Assembly (NCBI GenBank): GCA_905116865.2
Contig: CAJHNH020000800.1
Span: 1 to 64,000, forward strand
Direction of reading: 5' to 3'
Origin: Candidula unifasciata
Lineage: Eukaryota > Mollusca > Gastropoda > Stylommatophora > Geomitridae
DNA: 64,000 nucleotides
The translations under genes were made by a program, and so were the position numbers. Positions 22,251 through 33,587 of this stretch are shown here, in pieces. Positions within the stretch are counted from its first letter, which is position 1. Each line of letters starts with the position of its first letter. The notes beneath the pieces are model-generated. The model saw only the letters and a program-made list of their open reading frames with translations, ran no database searches and was not told the origin of the DNA.

Positions 22251-22821
22251 GTATCTGGGCACATGGATAACATCAGATGGAAGATGCATAACTGAAATAA
22301 GAAACAGAATTGGACAGGCAAAAACTGCATTTTATAAAATGAAAAACATCTTGTGCAATATATCCTTGTCATTGAGAGTTAGAAAAAGAATTCTTGCTTG
22401 CTACATACATCCAGTTTTAACATATGGATGTGAATCCTGGACAATCGGTAGGCAGGCCAAACAATTTTTGGAGGCCTCAGAGATGTGGTTTTACAGAAGA
22501 ATGCTTAGATTACCTTGGACAGCCAAAAAGAGCAACCAAGAGGTTTTAAAAGAGGCGGGAGACCGAAGACAACTTATCACTGACATCAGAAGGAAACAGT
22601 CATCATTTTTCGGCCATGTTATGAGAAGAGGGAAAATAGAACATGTTGTGTCCACTGGAAAGATCTGTGGAAGGAGGGATAGAGGAAGACAACGAGAGAA
22701 GATGCTTGACAGTCTTGTTGCATGGCATGGAGGTGTGTCGGCACACGAACTGATACATGCTGCAGGAGATCGCGGATTATGGAGAGGCATGATCGCCCAC
22801 GCCAGTCGGCAAGGCACCTGA
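22216..22821 (+). pseudogene. C-terminal region of RTE-like LINE
   Basis: Continues the RT thumb: FKYLGTWITSDG, CYIHPVLTYGCESWTI, MWFYRRMLRLPWTA, FFGHVMRRGK, then a Trp/His-rich tail ending ASRQGT. This tail type recurs in several truncated LINEs in the window. The stop codon is followed at once by the ATG-repeat tail. Confidence 0.85.
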
Positions 22822-22848
22822 TGATGATGATGATGATATAAACTAACA

Positions 22849-23075
22849 TTAAATATTAGGTTTTTACTGGTAGAAATACAACACTGGTTCCGTCACAATG
22901 AGTTGGGAATAGAAGCTTTCAAAGAGTTGTTGAGTGTTATAAACACATCTGCAGAATTTGATGTTGCTCAAACTGTTTCTCTTCTATTTGAAAAGCTTTC
23001 GTCTACACAGTGACTGTTTCGAGGAATGTCATGTTTAAAATTTTGATGAATTGGAAAGATCCGAAGGCTGTCTTT
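22849..23075. other. Unassigned coding-like scrap
   Basis: The plus frame near 22885-23012 reads about 40 open codons ('NELGIEAFKELLSVINTSAEF...') ending at a stop. I do not recognise a family. It directly precedes the 53-bp array. Confidence 0.3.
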
Positions 23076-23870
23076 ACTTCTGTAGAGTGATGTCAAGAAA
23101 ATACAGACATTAAATATAAAACGCTTTTACTTCTGTAGAGTGATGTCAAGAAAATACAGACATTAAATATAAAACGCTTTTACTTCTGTAGAGTGATGTC
23201 AAGAAAATACAGACATTAAATATAAAACGCTTTTACTTCTGTAGAGTGATGTCAAGAAAATACAGACATTAAATATAAAACGCTTTTACTTCTGTAGAGT
23301 GATGTCAAGAAAATACAGACATTAAATATAAAACGCTTTTACTTCTGTAGAGTGATGTCAAGAAAATACAGACATTAAATATAAAACGCTTTTACTTCTG
23401 TAGAGTGATGTCAAGAAAATACAGACATTAAATATAAAACGCTTTTACTTCTGTAGAGTGATGTCAAGAAAATACAGACATTAAATATAAAACGCTTTTA
23501 CTTCTGTAGAGTGATGTCAAGAAAATACAGACATTAAATATAAAACGCTTCTACTTCTGTAGAGTGATGTCAAGAAAATACAGACATTAAATATAAAACG
23601 CTTTTACTTCTGTAGAGTGATGTCAAGAAAATACAGACATTAAATATAAAACGCTTTTACTTCTGTAGAGTGATGTCAAGAAAATACAGACATTAAATAT
23701 AAAACGCTTTTACTTCTGTAGAGTGATGTCAAGAAAATACAGACATTAAATATAAAACGCTTTTACCTCTGTAGAGTGATGTCAAGAAAATACAGACATT
23801 AAATATAAAACGCTTTTACTTCTGTAGAGTGATGTCAAGAAAATACAGACATTAAATATAAAACGCTTTT
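23076..23870. repeat. 53-bp tandem array, exactly 15 copies
   Basis: Unit starts acttctgtagagtgatgtca and ends ataaaacgctttt. 795 bp divides exactly into 15 units of 53. I see only two substitutions in the array (a cttcta variant near 23550 and a tacctct variant near 23765), so it is very homogeneous and probably young. Confidence 0.95.
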
Positions 23871-24645
23871 GTTAAAGGAAATGTCAGACTATAAGAATTA
23901 TCTGTTCTTTGAGTTTTGCAACTCCTGTTGTGCAAGAATGTGAACAAGAATTTTAAATTGTATTTTTTTCAACAAACTAAAACTTTCCTTATCAGTTGTA
24001 CCAGAAATTGTTCTTACGCAAGTCTTTAGAACAGTCTCTAAACTGTTAGTGGACAGGGTGAAAAAAAAGTACAGCACAGGTTGACTTTATAGCAAGATTT
24101 TTAAAGATGAGGTTGGCTGGTTGTCAATAATTCTAAACCAAACATCAACAAGATCTTTACTCACAGGGCTACCACTTGTGCACTCTGTGGGAGAAAACAT
24201 ACTCAACAATAATCTGTTTTGATCGGAAGAATAAACGCCATTTAAGAAAGATGGATTTCCGACAGACAGTGAAAAGTTGGTTTTAGTGATGTTTTGCAAC
24301 ATGAGTCATCTAAAGAACTTGCCAGCTTTGCTCTGACTGGTTAGATAACTCCAGTTAGTAATGTTTTTAGTGTGATAGAACTTCTCGAGTAAATAGTGAG
24401 AATAAGAACGGAACTGTTCTTATCTAACATATGATGTTGCAAAGACTTTACTGCATCTCATAAAATGTTAAAGAACTTCGCATCTGACAAAACATTTGGT
24501 GCTGTTTTCAATAGAGACGATAGTGAAGGCTTTGTTCGATTTTGAACGTTTCTGATAGTGTGAGTGTTAATTTTCGTGATGTGCAAGACATGTACTCAAA
24601 CTTGGATTCTGTCGAAAAGGATATTCAAATACTATTTTACAAGAA
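23871..24645. other. Unassigned DNA
   Basis: Several stop-riddled frames with protein-like patches; no family recognised. The 71-codon minus frame at 24087-24302 has no motif. Confidence 0.3.
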
Positions 24646-24649
24646 TTAA

Positions 24650-25270
24650 CACGAGTATATAATAAAAATACCAACACGATTAGAAGAGAAGAAATACAAT
24701 CTAGAATAGAATCTGGAAATAAATTATACTATGTCCTTCAACATTTGTTATTTAACGTCCTCCGCCTGGCAACACCAAGATCAGAATATATCAAACGTTG
24801 ATAAGACCAGTCATTTTATTTGGCTCTGAAACTTGGAGCACAATTAGAAGAGATAAAACCTTATTACAAATTTTCGAAAACAGAATCTTACGACGAATTT
24901 GCAAACAAAAAGATGCAAACAGCGGGGAATGCAGAATGAAAAGCAACAACGAAATTCATAATCTGTTTAAATCACCACTGATCACTGGCATCATGAGATC
25001 TAATAGACTGAAATGACTGGGGTATATTGAAAGAATGTCAGATGACAGAAAGTTAAAAACTGTATATACGAGAGAGCTGAACTGTCGTAGACCACAAGGC
25101 AGACCAACAAGACGATGGAGAGATAATGTCCAGAGAGACATGCAAACACTTGGTGTCACCAACTGGAAAGAGAAGGCCAACCAGAGAGATGAGTGGAGGT
25201 GGGTGATATCTGCAGTAATGTACACTAGAAGACGTTGTTTAGCTGCACACGATGACAAAGAATAGGACGA
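24650..25270 (+). mobile_element. RTE-like LINE C-terminal fragment
   Basis: Plus frames read 'IRREEIQSRIESGNKLYY', then YIKR/TLIRPVILFGSETWSTIRRDKTLLQIFENRILRR (split by short shifts), then GYIERMSDDRK, GRPTRRWRDNVQRDM and WRWVISAVMYTRRR. These are the post-catalytic thumb and tail of RTE-type LINEs. The catalytic domain is absent. The minus-strand piece at 2690-2995 is the same family. Confidence 0.8.
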
Positions 25271-25570
25271 CTTGCTGACGTAATGCCATGTTCCAATCAA
25301 CGTGCATCGAGGGACACTGGCGAGTGTTAAAAAACAAAACACAGGAAAGAGACGGTAAAAGAAAAAAATAAATAAATAAAGGTGCACCCAGCGGTTAGTG
25401 ACACAATTTTAAAATGAACAACAACATCATTAACACAAAATAACAACCAAAAGTATTTTAGGTAGTCTTGATCATCATTATCGTCATCATCATTATCGTC
25501 ATCATCATTATCTTATTCTTTTTTCTCTAACTACTTTTGTTTCTTCTTTTTTATTAGCACTCATCAGTAA
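25271..25570. other. Unassigned DNA with ATC-rich microsatellite
   Basis: A (CATCAT)-type run lies near 25472-25512. Nothing else recognised. Confidence 0.4.
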
Positions 25571-25572
25571 AA

Positions 25573-25800
25573 GAGAGCCTCCGTGGTCTAGCGGATAGAG
25601 GCTCGGAAGGTCGTGGGTTCGGATCCTGACAGTGTCAGGACTTTTTTCAAAATGACCTTGGATCCCAGGTCTACCCAACCTTGAGTGGGTACCAAGTACT
25701 GTCCTTTAGAGTAAAGGCGACTGGTGTGATACTGACCCTCTCACCCACAAAGTGCCGTTTGGTCTATAATATATGGATCTTGTCCTATGTATTCAATACC
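25573..25800 (+). repeat. SINE family A, 3' end replaced by satellite
   Basis: Good head ('gcctccgtggtctagcggatagaggctcg', 'tcgtgggttcggatcc') and body ('ggatcccaggtctacccaaccttgagtgggtaccaagt'). The 3' end dissolves at 'cctatgtattcaatacccaat' exactly where the 29-bp array starts. Confidence 0.8.
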
Positions 25801-25802
25801 CA

Positions 25803-28800
25803 ATGGGCAGACTACAGCATTGTGTTAAAGTATGGGCAGACTACAGCATTGTGTTAAAGTATGGGCAGACTACAGCATTGGGTTAAAGTATGGGCAGACT
25901 ACAGCATTGGGTTAAAGTATGGGCAGACTACAGCATTGGGTTAAAGTATGGGCAGACTACAGCATTGGGTTAAAGTATGGGCAGACTACAATGTTGAGTT
26001 AAAGTATGGGCAGACTACAGCAGTGAGTTAAAGTATGGGGAGACTACAGCAGTGAGTTAAAGTATGGGCAGACTACAATGTTGAGTTAAAGTATGGGCAG
26101 ACTACAGCAGTGAGTTAAAGTATGGGGAGACTACAGCATTGTGTTAAAGTATGGGCAGACTACAGCATTGTGTTAAAGTATGGGCAGACTACAACATTAT
26201 GTTAAAGTATGGGCAGACTACAGCAGTGAGTTAAAGTATGGGCAGACTACAGCAGTAAGTTAAAGTATGGGCAGACTACAGCAGTGAGTTAAAGTATTGG
26301 CAGACTACAGCATTATGTTAAAGTATGGGCAGACTACAGCATTGAGTTAAAGTATGGGCAGACTACAGCAGTGAGTTAAAGTATGGGGAGACTACAGCAT
26401 TATGTTAAAGTATGGGCAGACTACAACATTATGTTAAAGTATGGGCAGACTACAACATTATGTTAAAGTATGGGCAGACTACAGCAGTGAGTTAAAGTAT
26501 GGGCAGACTACAACATTATGTTAAAGTATGGGCAGACTACAACATTATGTTAAAGTATGGGCAGACTACAGCAGTGAGTTAAAGTATGGGCAGACTACAA
26601 CATTATGTTAAAGTATGGGCAGACTACAGCAGTGAGTTAAAGTATGGGCAGACTACAACATTATGTTAAAGTATGGGCAGACTACAACATTATGTTAAAG
26701 TATGGGCAGACTACAACATTATGTTAAAGTATGGGCAGACTACAACATTATGTTAAAGTATGGGCAGACTACAACATTATGTTAAAGTATGGGCAGACTA
26801 CAACATTATATTAAAGTATGGGCAGACTACAGCAGTGAGAAAGTATGGGGAGACTACAGCATTGGGTTAAAGTATGGGCAGACTACAACATTAAGTTAAA
26901 GTATGGGCAGACTACAGCAGTGAGTTAAAGTATGGGGAGACTACAGCATTGTGTTAAAGTATGGGGAGACTACAGCATTGGGTTAAAGTATGGGCAGACT
27001 ACAGCATTGGGTTAAAGTATGGGCAGACTACAGCATTGGGTTAAAGTATGGGCAGACTACAGCATTGAGTTAAAGTATGGGCAGACTACAGCATTGAGTT
27101 AAAGTATGGGCAGACTACAGCATTGAGTTAAAGTATGGGCAGACTACAATGTTGAGTTAAAGTATGGGCAGACTACAATGTTGAGTTAAAGTATGGGCAG
27201 ACTACAGCAGTGAGTTAAAGTATGGGCAGACTACAGCATTGAGTTGAAGTATGGGCAGACTACAGCAGTGAGTTAAAGTATGGGCAGACTACAGCATTGA
27301 GTTAAAGTATGGGCAGACTACAGCAGTGAGTTTAAAGTATGGGCAGACTACAGCAGTAAAGTATGGGCAGACTACAGCATTGAGTTAAAGTATGGGCAGA
27401 CTACAGCAGTGAGTTAAAGTATGGGCAGACTACAGCATTGAGTTAAAGTATGGGCAGACTACAGCATTGAGTTAAAGTATGGGCAGACTACAGCAGTGAG
27501 TTAAAGTATGGGCAGACTACAGCATTGAGTTAAAGTATGGGCAGACTACAAAAGTATGGGCATTATGTTAAAGTATGGGCAGACTACAACATTATGTTAA
27601 AGTATGGGCAGACTACAGCATGATGTTAAAGTATGGGCAGACTACAACATTAGTTAAAAGTATGGGCAGACTACAACATTATGTATAAAGACTACAGCAT
27701 TGATTAAAGTATGGGCAGACTACAACATTATGTTAAAGTATGGGCAGACTACAGCATTGAGTTTAAAGTATGGGCAGACTACAACATTGAGTTAAAGTAT
27801 GGGCAGACTACAGCATTATGTTAAAGTATGGGCAGACTACAGCAAGTTATTATGTTAAAGTATGGGCAGACTACAGCATTGAGTTAAAGTATGGGCAGAC
27901 TACAATATTGAGTTAAAGTATGGGCAGACTACAGCATTGAGTTAAAGTATGGGCAGACTACAGCATTATGGGCAGACTACAGCATTAGTTAAAGTATTAT
28001 CAGACTACAGCATTGAGTTAAAGTATTGGCAGACTACAGCATTGAGTTAAAGTATGGGCAGACTACAGCATTGAGTTAAAGTATGGGCAGACTACAGCAT
28101 TGAGTTAAAGTATGGGCAGACTACAGCATTGAGTTAAAGTATTGGCAGACTACAGCATTGAGTTAAAGTATTATCAGACTACAGCATTGAGTTAAAGTAT
28201 GGGCAGACTACAGCATTGAGTTAAAGTATGGGCAGACTACAGCATTGAGTTAAAGTATGGGCAGACTACAGCATTGAGTTAAAGTATGGGCAGACTACAG
28301 CATTGAGTTAAAGTATGGGCAGACTACAGCATTGAGTTAAAGTTACAATTGAGTTAAAGTATTGGCACATTGAGTTAAAGTATGGGCAGACTACAGCATT
28401 GAGTTAAAGTATGGGAGTTAGACTACAGCATTGAGTTTAAAGTATTGGCAGACTACAGCATTGTGTTAAAGTATGGGCAGACTACAGCATTGAGTTAAAG
28501 TATTGGCAGACTACAGCATTGAGTTAAAGTATGGGCAGACTACAGCATTGAGTTAAAGTATGGGCAGACTACAGCATTGAGTTAAAGTATGGGCAGACTA
28601 CAGCATTGAGTTAAAGTATGGGCAGACTACAGCATTGAGTTAAAGTATGGGGAGACTACAGCATTGAGTTAAAGTATGGGCAGACTACAGCATTGAGTTA
28701 AAGTATGGGCAGACTACAGCATTGAGTTAAAGTATGGGGAGACTACAGCATTGAGTTAAAAGTTAAAGTATATGGGGAGACTACAGCATTGAGTTAAAGT

Positions 28801-29135
28801 TGAGTTAAAGTATGGGGAGACTACAGCATTGAGTTAAAGTATGGGGAGACTACAGCATTGAGTTAAAGTATGGGCAGACTACAGCATTGAGTTAAAGTAT
28901 GGGGAGACTACAGCATTGAGTTAAAGTATGGGCAGACTACAGCATTGAGTTAAAGTATGGGGAGACTACAGCATTGAGTTAAAGTATGGGGAGACTACAG
29001 CATTGAGTTAAAGTATGGGGAGACTACAGCATTGAGTTAAAGTATGGGGAGACTACAGCATTGAGTTAAAGTATGGGGAGACTACAGCATTGAGTTAAAG
29101 TATGGGCAGACTACAGCATTGTGTTAAAGTATGGG
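25803..29135. repeat. 29-bp minisatellite, about 3.3 kb
   Basis: Unit close to gggcagactacagcattgag + ttaaagtat (29 bp). Variants cluster: 'acattatgt' units are concentrated at about 26400-26820 and 27560-27850, 'gcagtgagt' and 'atgttgagt' elsewhere, and 'gggg' for 'gggc' toward the 3' end. A few broken units occur (for example near 27340, 27670, 28350). Roughly 110 copies by length. Non-coding. Confidence 0.95.
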
Positions 29136-29425
29136 CAGCCTAAAGCATCGCCACGTTGACTAATTCACTCACTGGTCAGCTATCTGAACTTTGTCACCTC
29201 AATGACATGTGAGCCACGTTAGGGAGCAGAGAAAGATTATGTTTGCAACCACTGTTTTTTTGTTTGTTACGGAACCTTGGCTGAGAGTCCTTATATATTA
29301 TACAGGAGCGGCGGTTCAATGGAAGTGAGCTTTATTTGAGTGCACAATAGTAATTATTATTTTTATGCCTAATGGCAGAGGTAGCCGATCAATTTATAGC
29401 TGGTAATCGTCCAACAGTAAAATGT
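29136..29425. other. No recognised feature
   Basis: Transition from the satellite into unique-looking DNA. Confidence 0.4.
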
Positions 29426-29429
29426 GTAA

Positions 29430-29890
29430 ACACTTTCATAGAGGCTTTCTTCTTTATTTTGGTAGATTCACTGATACCAGGTTGTAACTCAGTGTCGTGG
29501 TTTTCTGTATTTCTCTTACGCTTCTGGTGTGTCTCGAGTGATGGATTTGTTCAACTTTATGCAGGCTTCATCTACACCATTTATCCATCTCTTTCGTGGT
29601 CTTCCTCTCGCATTCCTCCCAGATGTTCAACTGTAAAAAGTCTCATATGCAATTGGGTCCGCCTGCATTCTCACTAGATGGCAGAACCATTTCATTCGTT
29701 ATCTGTCTATATAATCCAGACATGGTCTTATTCCAACTTTCTCTCTAATGCTGGTATTTGTAACACTGTCTCGTACAGTGTTGTTAGTGACCTTGCGCAG
29801 ACAGCTCAGTTCACATGTGGTTATTTTCTGTTCTAGTGCCCTATTCATTGTCCATGTTTGGCACTGATAACATCAAGTAGGGATAAAGAT
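29430..29890 (-). mobile_element. LINE 3' fragment
   Basis: The minus strand matches the tail at 34510-34682 ('gaggaagacca.gaaagagatggataaatggtgtaga' block) and the region around 55350-55480 ('cgcaaggtcactaacaacactg..cgagacagtg' type block, RKxxNxTIRDKVRN in protein). 5'-truncated. Confidence 0.65.
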
Positions 29891-30595
29891 GCTATTAATC
29901 ATTTACTGTTTTTCTGGAGGGGAGAAATTTTGGTGTCTAAGCAGTGGGGCTAATTGGTAGGTGACAGCATTTGCTTTCTGTACTCTTTTATTTTTATTCA
30001 TCAATTCTACCAGTTCATTCTCTTTGTCTCCCATTCCGCTGATGTTCCAAAATATCCATTCTAAACGTTGTTCTATCTCGTTGTACTTTACCGTTGCTGG
30101 TCCGATGTCCACAAGAGTTTGTCCTATTATCGTTTAATATTTCTTGAGTAGTAGCAGTAATATACACCATGCTGTCTTGCTAGGCCAGTCGCGTGGCGGT
30201 GCAGGGGAAAAATCTGAACTGGTTGGTGCCAGTCTCCTTCCAGGCGAGCCATTACCCCGTTGGCCTGCACCACGAGGAAGTGAGGTTGACCTAGGTGCTT
30301 TACGGGCCATTGGCAGGCTACTTAAGTTTCACTTTTCACCTCTCCTAAGAAAAAAATAGCCAACCTCAAAACATCTGGCTGCAGTGTCAATCGCCTGAGC
30401 ACACACTTACAAGCCGTCGAAGAGGCTACTTGTCAAACGTCATCATTACGTGACATATTCCTCCATGTTTAGATCGAATTATGGTAGCTATGTGTCCATT
30501 GATGATTATGATACAAGAACAATTACTAAAAAACATGACGGCCATATGCCACACTTCCTAAAGCGTAGTGAGAACATAAGCAGGCACATCTGATA
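29891..30595. other. Mostly unassigned; GC-richer block at 30160-30350
   Basis: The 30160-30350 block is unusually GC-rich for the area and could be a LINE 5' leader on the minus strand, but I could not confirm that. Confidence 0.3.
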
Positions 30596-30599
30596 TGTT

Positions 30600-31300
30600 T
30601 ACAGTCAATACAGAGGTTATGTAGGGATGTGCGCGCTCTCCTGTCTTATTTACTATATACATAGAAGAATATCAAAAGAGCTAGCTAGCCTGCAGTCGAC
30701 CCAGAAAATCCACAACTTCCGGTGGAAGAATTAGACCCACACACAATAAACGAGCTACTATTTGTAGACGATTAGTGCCTGTTCTACAATGAGGGGAGTA
30801 GACTGCAAGAACATTTGAACAAGCTAAGTTCAACATGCAGAAGATAAAACATGAAAATAAATACTACTAAAACTGAATGAATGCATGTCGGCAGAATTCC
30901 GAGTTGGCTAAATATCGGGTTGAATGGTACTTGTCTGAAGCAATTTAAAGAATTTAAATATATAGGAAGGATATTCTCAGAGGAGGGGAGAATAGCTCGG
31001 GAAATAGAAACAAGATGCAAACGAACCAGTGCAGTTATACATTAACTGATACTGTTATTAGGACATCCAAACATAAGTATGAGCGCCAAGAAATAGTAAA
31101 TAAACAGCATATTTATACCAACACTGTGCTAGCAGTGCCAGACTTGGACGTTATAAAAGGCTAACCAACTTAAAATTACCTGCGAAATGAGATGCATGAG
31201 AAAAGCTGCCAACCTAACCATCCGAGACAAAGTTAGAAAGGATATTATCAGACAGACTATAGAAACCACACTAGGGGCTAGGGATAGGTGCCCTCAAGGT
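30600..31300 (+). mobile_element. Decayed LINE RT/C-terminal fragment
   Basis: Broken plus frames keep pieces of the RT end: a G-CALSCLIYYI-like motif B remnant (30630-30665), then 'LNGTCLKQFKEFKYIGRIFSEEGRIAREIETRCKRTSAVIH' in shifted frames, then 'MRKAANLTIRDKVRKDIIRQTIE'. The last block matches the minus-strand copy at 55350-55460. Confidence 0.7.
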
Positions 31301-31560
31301 ACCAGGATGCCTAGGCTCTCGCGACCCTAGGCACATCAACAACTCGTAGATTAGCATGTGAGACAGGCAAAGATGGACAATTTAACATAAACTAATTTAT
31401 AAAGAAGCACTTTTAATAAATACTTTTTGTTTTATTTATTTTGATATTACCTCCTGCCTGATGTTTTCCTCATCCAGATTTGCACTCTGTGGAATTAGGA
31501 TCTTAAGGATAAGAATCAAATCACAGAAACCAAATTCATCCATTCAATCACATACCATAG
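31301..31560. other. No recognised feature
   Basis: AT-rich spacer before a SINE. Confidence 0.4.
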
Positions 31561-31566
31561 TAACAC

Positions 31567-31842
31567 AGGGGAGTCGCCCTAGCGTAGTGGCTAGACACTC
31601 AGCTGCCGATCGAAAGGTCGCGCGTTCGCTCCCTGGTGAAGCCGGAATTTTTTTCATAAATGACATTGGCTCCCAGTTAGATCCAGCCTTGAGTAGGTAC
31701 CAGGAGCAGTCATGGGAAGTAAACGTGGCTGGCGTGATGCTGACCACATCACTCATCTTGTACCGATTGGTCTATAAAAAAAATAAGTCTAGCCCTATAT
31801 GCCCTATACGGCCAAAGGCGTGAAAAAGGGTCCTTTACTTAC
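31567..31842 (+). repeat. SINE family A, near-complete copy
   Basis: Head 'ggagtcgccctagcgtagtggctagacactc', B-box-like 'ggtcgcgcgttcgctccc', body and 3' end 'aagtctagccctatatgccctatacggccaaaggcgtgaaaaagggtc'-type blocks. Confidence 0.85.
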
Positions 31843-32034
31843 ATTGATACTGGGGCACCAACAAACGGTGAAGAAGTCAGATGTAGCCCAGTGTGAGTGT
31901 GTTATGATGATTCTACACATTGAGCCCCTAAACGGATCAGAATCAACCAAGAGCAAACCCCAGAAATCCTATTCAACAGTAAAACACTCTAATATCATGG
32001 CACCTGACAGTTATGACGTAGTCTGCTGTCCATA
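31843..32034 (+). repeat. Possible family F fragment
   Basis: Spaced matches to family F ('cccagaaatcctattcaacagtaaaac', 'cacctgacagttatgacgta') suggest a decayed copy directly upstream of the GTGA array. Confidence 0.4.
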
Positions 32035-32772
32035 GTGAGTGAGTGAGTGAGGGAGTGAGTGAGTGAGTGAGTGAGTGAGTGAGTGAGTGAGTGAGTGAGT
32101 GAGTGAGTGAGTGAGTGAGTGAGTGAGTGAGTGAGTGAGTGAGTGAGTGAGTGAGTGAGTGAGTGAGTGAGTGAGTGAGTGAGTGAGTGAGTGAGTGAGT
32201 GAGTGAGTGAGTGAGTGAGTGAGGGAGTGAGTGAGGGAGTTAGTGAGGGAGGGAGTGAAGGAGGGAGTGAGGGAGGGAGGGAGTGAGTGAGGGAGGGAGT
32301 GAGTGAGTGAGTGAGTGAGTGAGTGAGTGAGTGAGTGAGTGAGTAAGTGAGTGAGTGAGTGAGTGAGTGAGTGAGTGAGTGAGTGAGTGAGTGAGTGAGT
32401 GAGTGAGTGAGTGAGTGAGTGAGTGAGTGAGAGAGTGAGTGAGTGAGTGAGTGAGTGAGTGAGTGAGTGATTGAGTGAGTGAGTGAGTGAGTGAGTGATT
32501 GAGGGAGTGAGTGAGGGAGGGAGTGAGTGAGGGAGAGTGAGCGAGTGAGCGAGTGAGTGAGTGAGTGAGTGAGTGAGTGAGTGAGTGAGTGAGTGAGTGA
32601 GTGAGTGAGTGAGTGAGTGAGTGAGTGAGTGAGGGAGTGAGTGAGTGAGTGAGTGAGGGAGGGAGGGAGGGAGTGAGTGAGTGAGTGAGTGAGTGAGTGA
32701 GTGAGTGAGTGAGTGAGTGAGTGAGTGAGTGAGTGAGTGAGTGAGTGAGTGAGTGAGTGAGTGAGTGAGTGA
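32035..32772. repeat. (GTGA)n simple-sequence array, about 740 bp
   Basis: Almost uninterrupted GTGA tetranucleotides with scattered GGGA, GTTA and GCGA variants. The 335-codon and 190-codon Ser-Leu-Thr-His frames on the minus strand are translations of the repeat. Confidence 0.98.
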
Positions 32773-32774
32773 AA

Positions 32775-32990
32775 TTGAATCCTACTAGGACCGCACACAG
32801 CGATAAACACATTGTGAAACAAAGTGTAGTACGTCATTACTCGTATCAGAATCCACCAGTTTACAAATCCAAGAAAACCCCATCCAACCGTAAGGTTATA
32901 CTGAGACTCTCGACGGTTACAACGTAACTTGAGTTCCAGATAGGTTAGGGTTGTGTCTGTGGGTGTCCATAGTGGGTGGCTACCTGGTAT
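32775..32990 (+). repeat. Interspersed repeat family F
   Basis: Blocks 'gaatcctactaggaccgcacacagcgataaacacattgtga' (in part), 'aagaaaaccccatccaaccgtaaggttatactgaga' and 'gttacaacgtaacttgagttcca' match 50163-50505. Confidence 0.6.
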
Positions 32991-33019
32991 AAATAGATGC
33001 ACTTAACGATGAGAAGTCT

Positions 33020-33205
33020 ACATAGCCAAGAGACTAGACGCAGGTCAAGAGCTCAAATCCGCATTGAAGCGGATTGCTTTCAAACTTGACCTTGGCTCCC
33101 AGGTCGACCCAGCCTAAAATGTATTTTCTGTAATTGTAATGTCCTGGGAAAGTAACGGTGGTAGGTGTGATATTGACTACATGTTATATCGAGTATTAGG
33201 TAATC
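33020..33205 (+). repeat. SINE family A, degenerate
   Basis: 'agagactagacgcaggtcaagagctcaaatcc' head and 'gaccttggctcccaggtcgacccagcc' body. Confidence 0.6.
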
Positions 33206-33585
33206 TATAATAGGGCTATACAAATGGCGGCCCGCAAGCCAAATCTCGTCCACAGAGGCATGCTGTGGCTCGTGGAACATTACCATTTATATTGTATTTA
33301 TGATCTTTTTATGCCTTGGCTCGGCATTCTGGTCAATGATGCCCATTTTCAAAACTGTTGCCGCTGAGTGAACTTAGCTGAATAGCCCAGGTAGATAAAA
33401 ATAAATGTCTGACACTGTATACCTGAAACGCAGAACACGTGAAAATTGTGCTTTAGTTAAGAATGAGCTCGGAAAAAAAGCAAAAAAGCAAGAAGTAATG
33501 ATATAATTTGTTATTGGATGATGCGAGAAAGTGTCAGTTTATTATTGGTGTCGTAATGAAGAGGGTTATATTTATGTATTTTCGC
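33206..33585. other. Unassigned DNA, possible hAT-type scrap
   Basis: 'ctatacaaatggcggcccgcaagccaaat' at about 33215 resembles the end of common hAT MITEs, but the partner end was not found. Confidence 0.3.
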
Positions 33586-33587
33586 TT

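Larger units (their letters stand above)
19663..22848 (+). mobile_element. Nearly full-length RTE-like LINE with 13-bp TSD
   Basis: The element occupies 19676-22835 and is flanked by identical 13-bp copies of atataaactaaca (19663-19675 and 22836-22848). It has a short 5' leader and a single EN-RT coding region broken by three frameshifts. It ends in an (ATG)n tail directly after the stop codon. There is no RNase H. Intact flanks with few frame breaks imply a fairly recent insertion. A 5'-truncated sister copy lies at 50991-52135 (minus) and a more decayed one at 10160-10585. The clade name RTE is inferred from the compact single-ORF layout and the simple-repeat 3' end. Confidence 0.9.

Noticed and set aside
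24087..24302. 71-residue minus-strand ORF as a gene
   Set aside because: No domain and no splice or promoter context, in a region of scrambled frames.
25803..29135. Possible CRISPR-like regular repeat
   Set aside because: The 29-bp units are head to tail without unique spacers, in a eukaryotic context. It is a minisatellite.
31995..33002. 335-residue minus-strand frame of THSL repeats
   Set aside because: A direct translation of the (GTGA)n array; a second overlapping frame gives the same repeat peptide.
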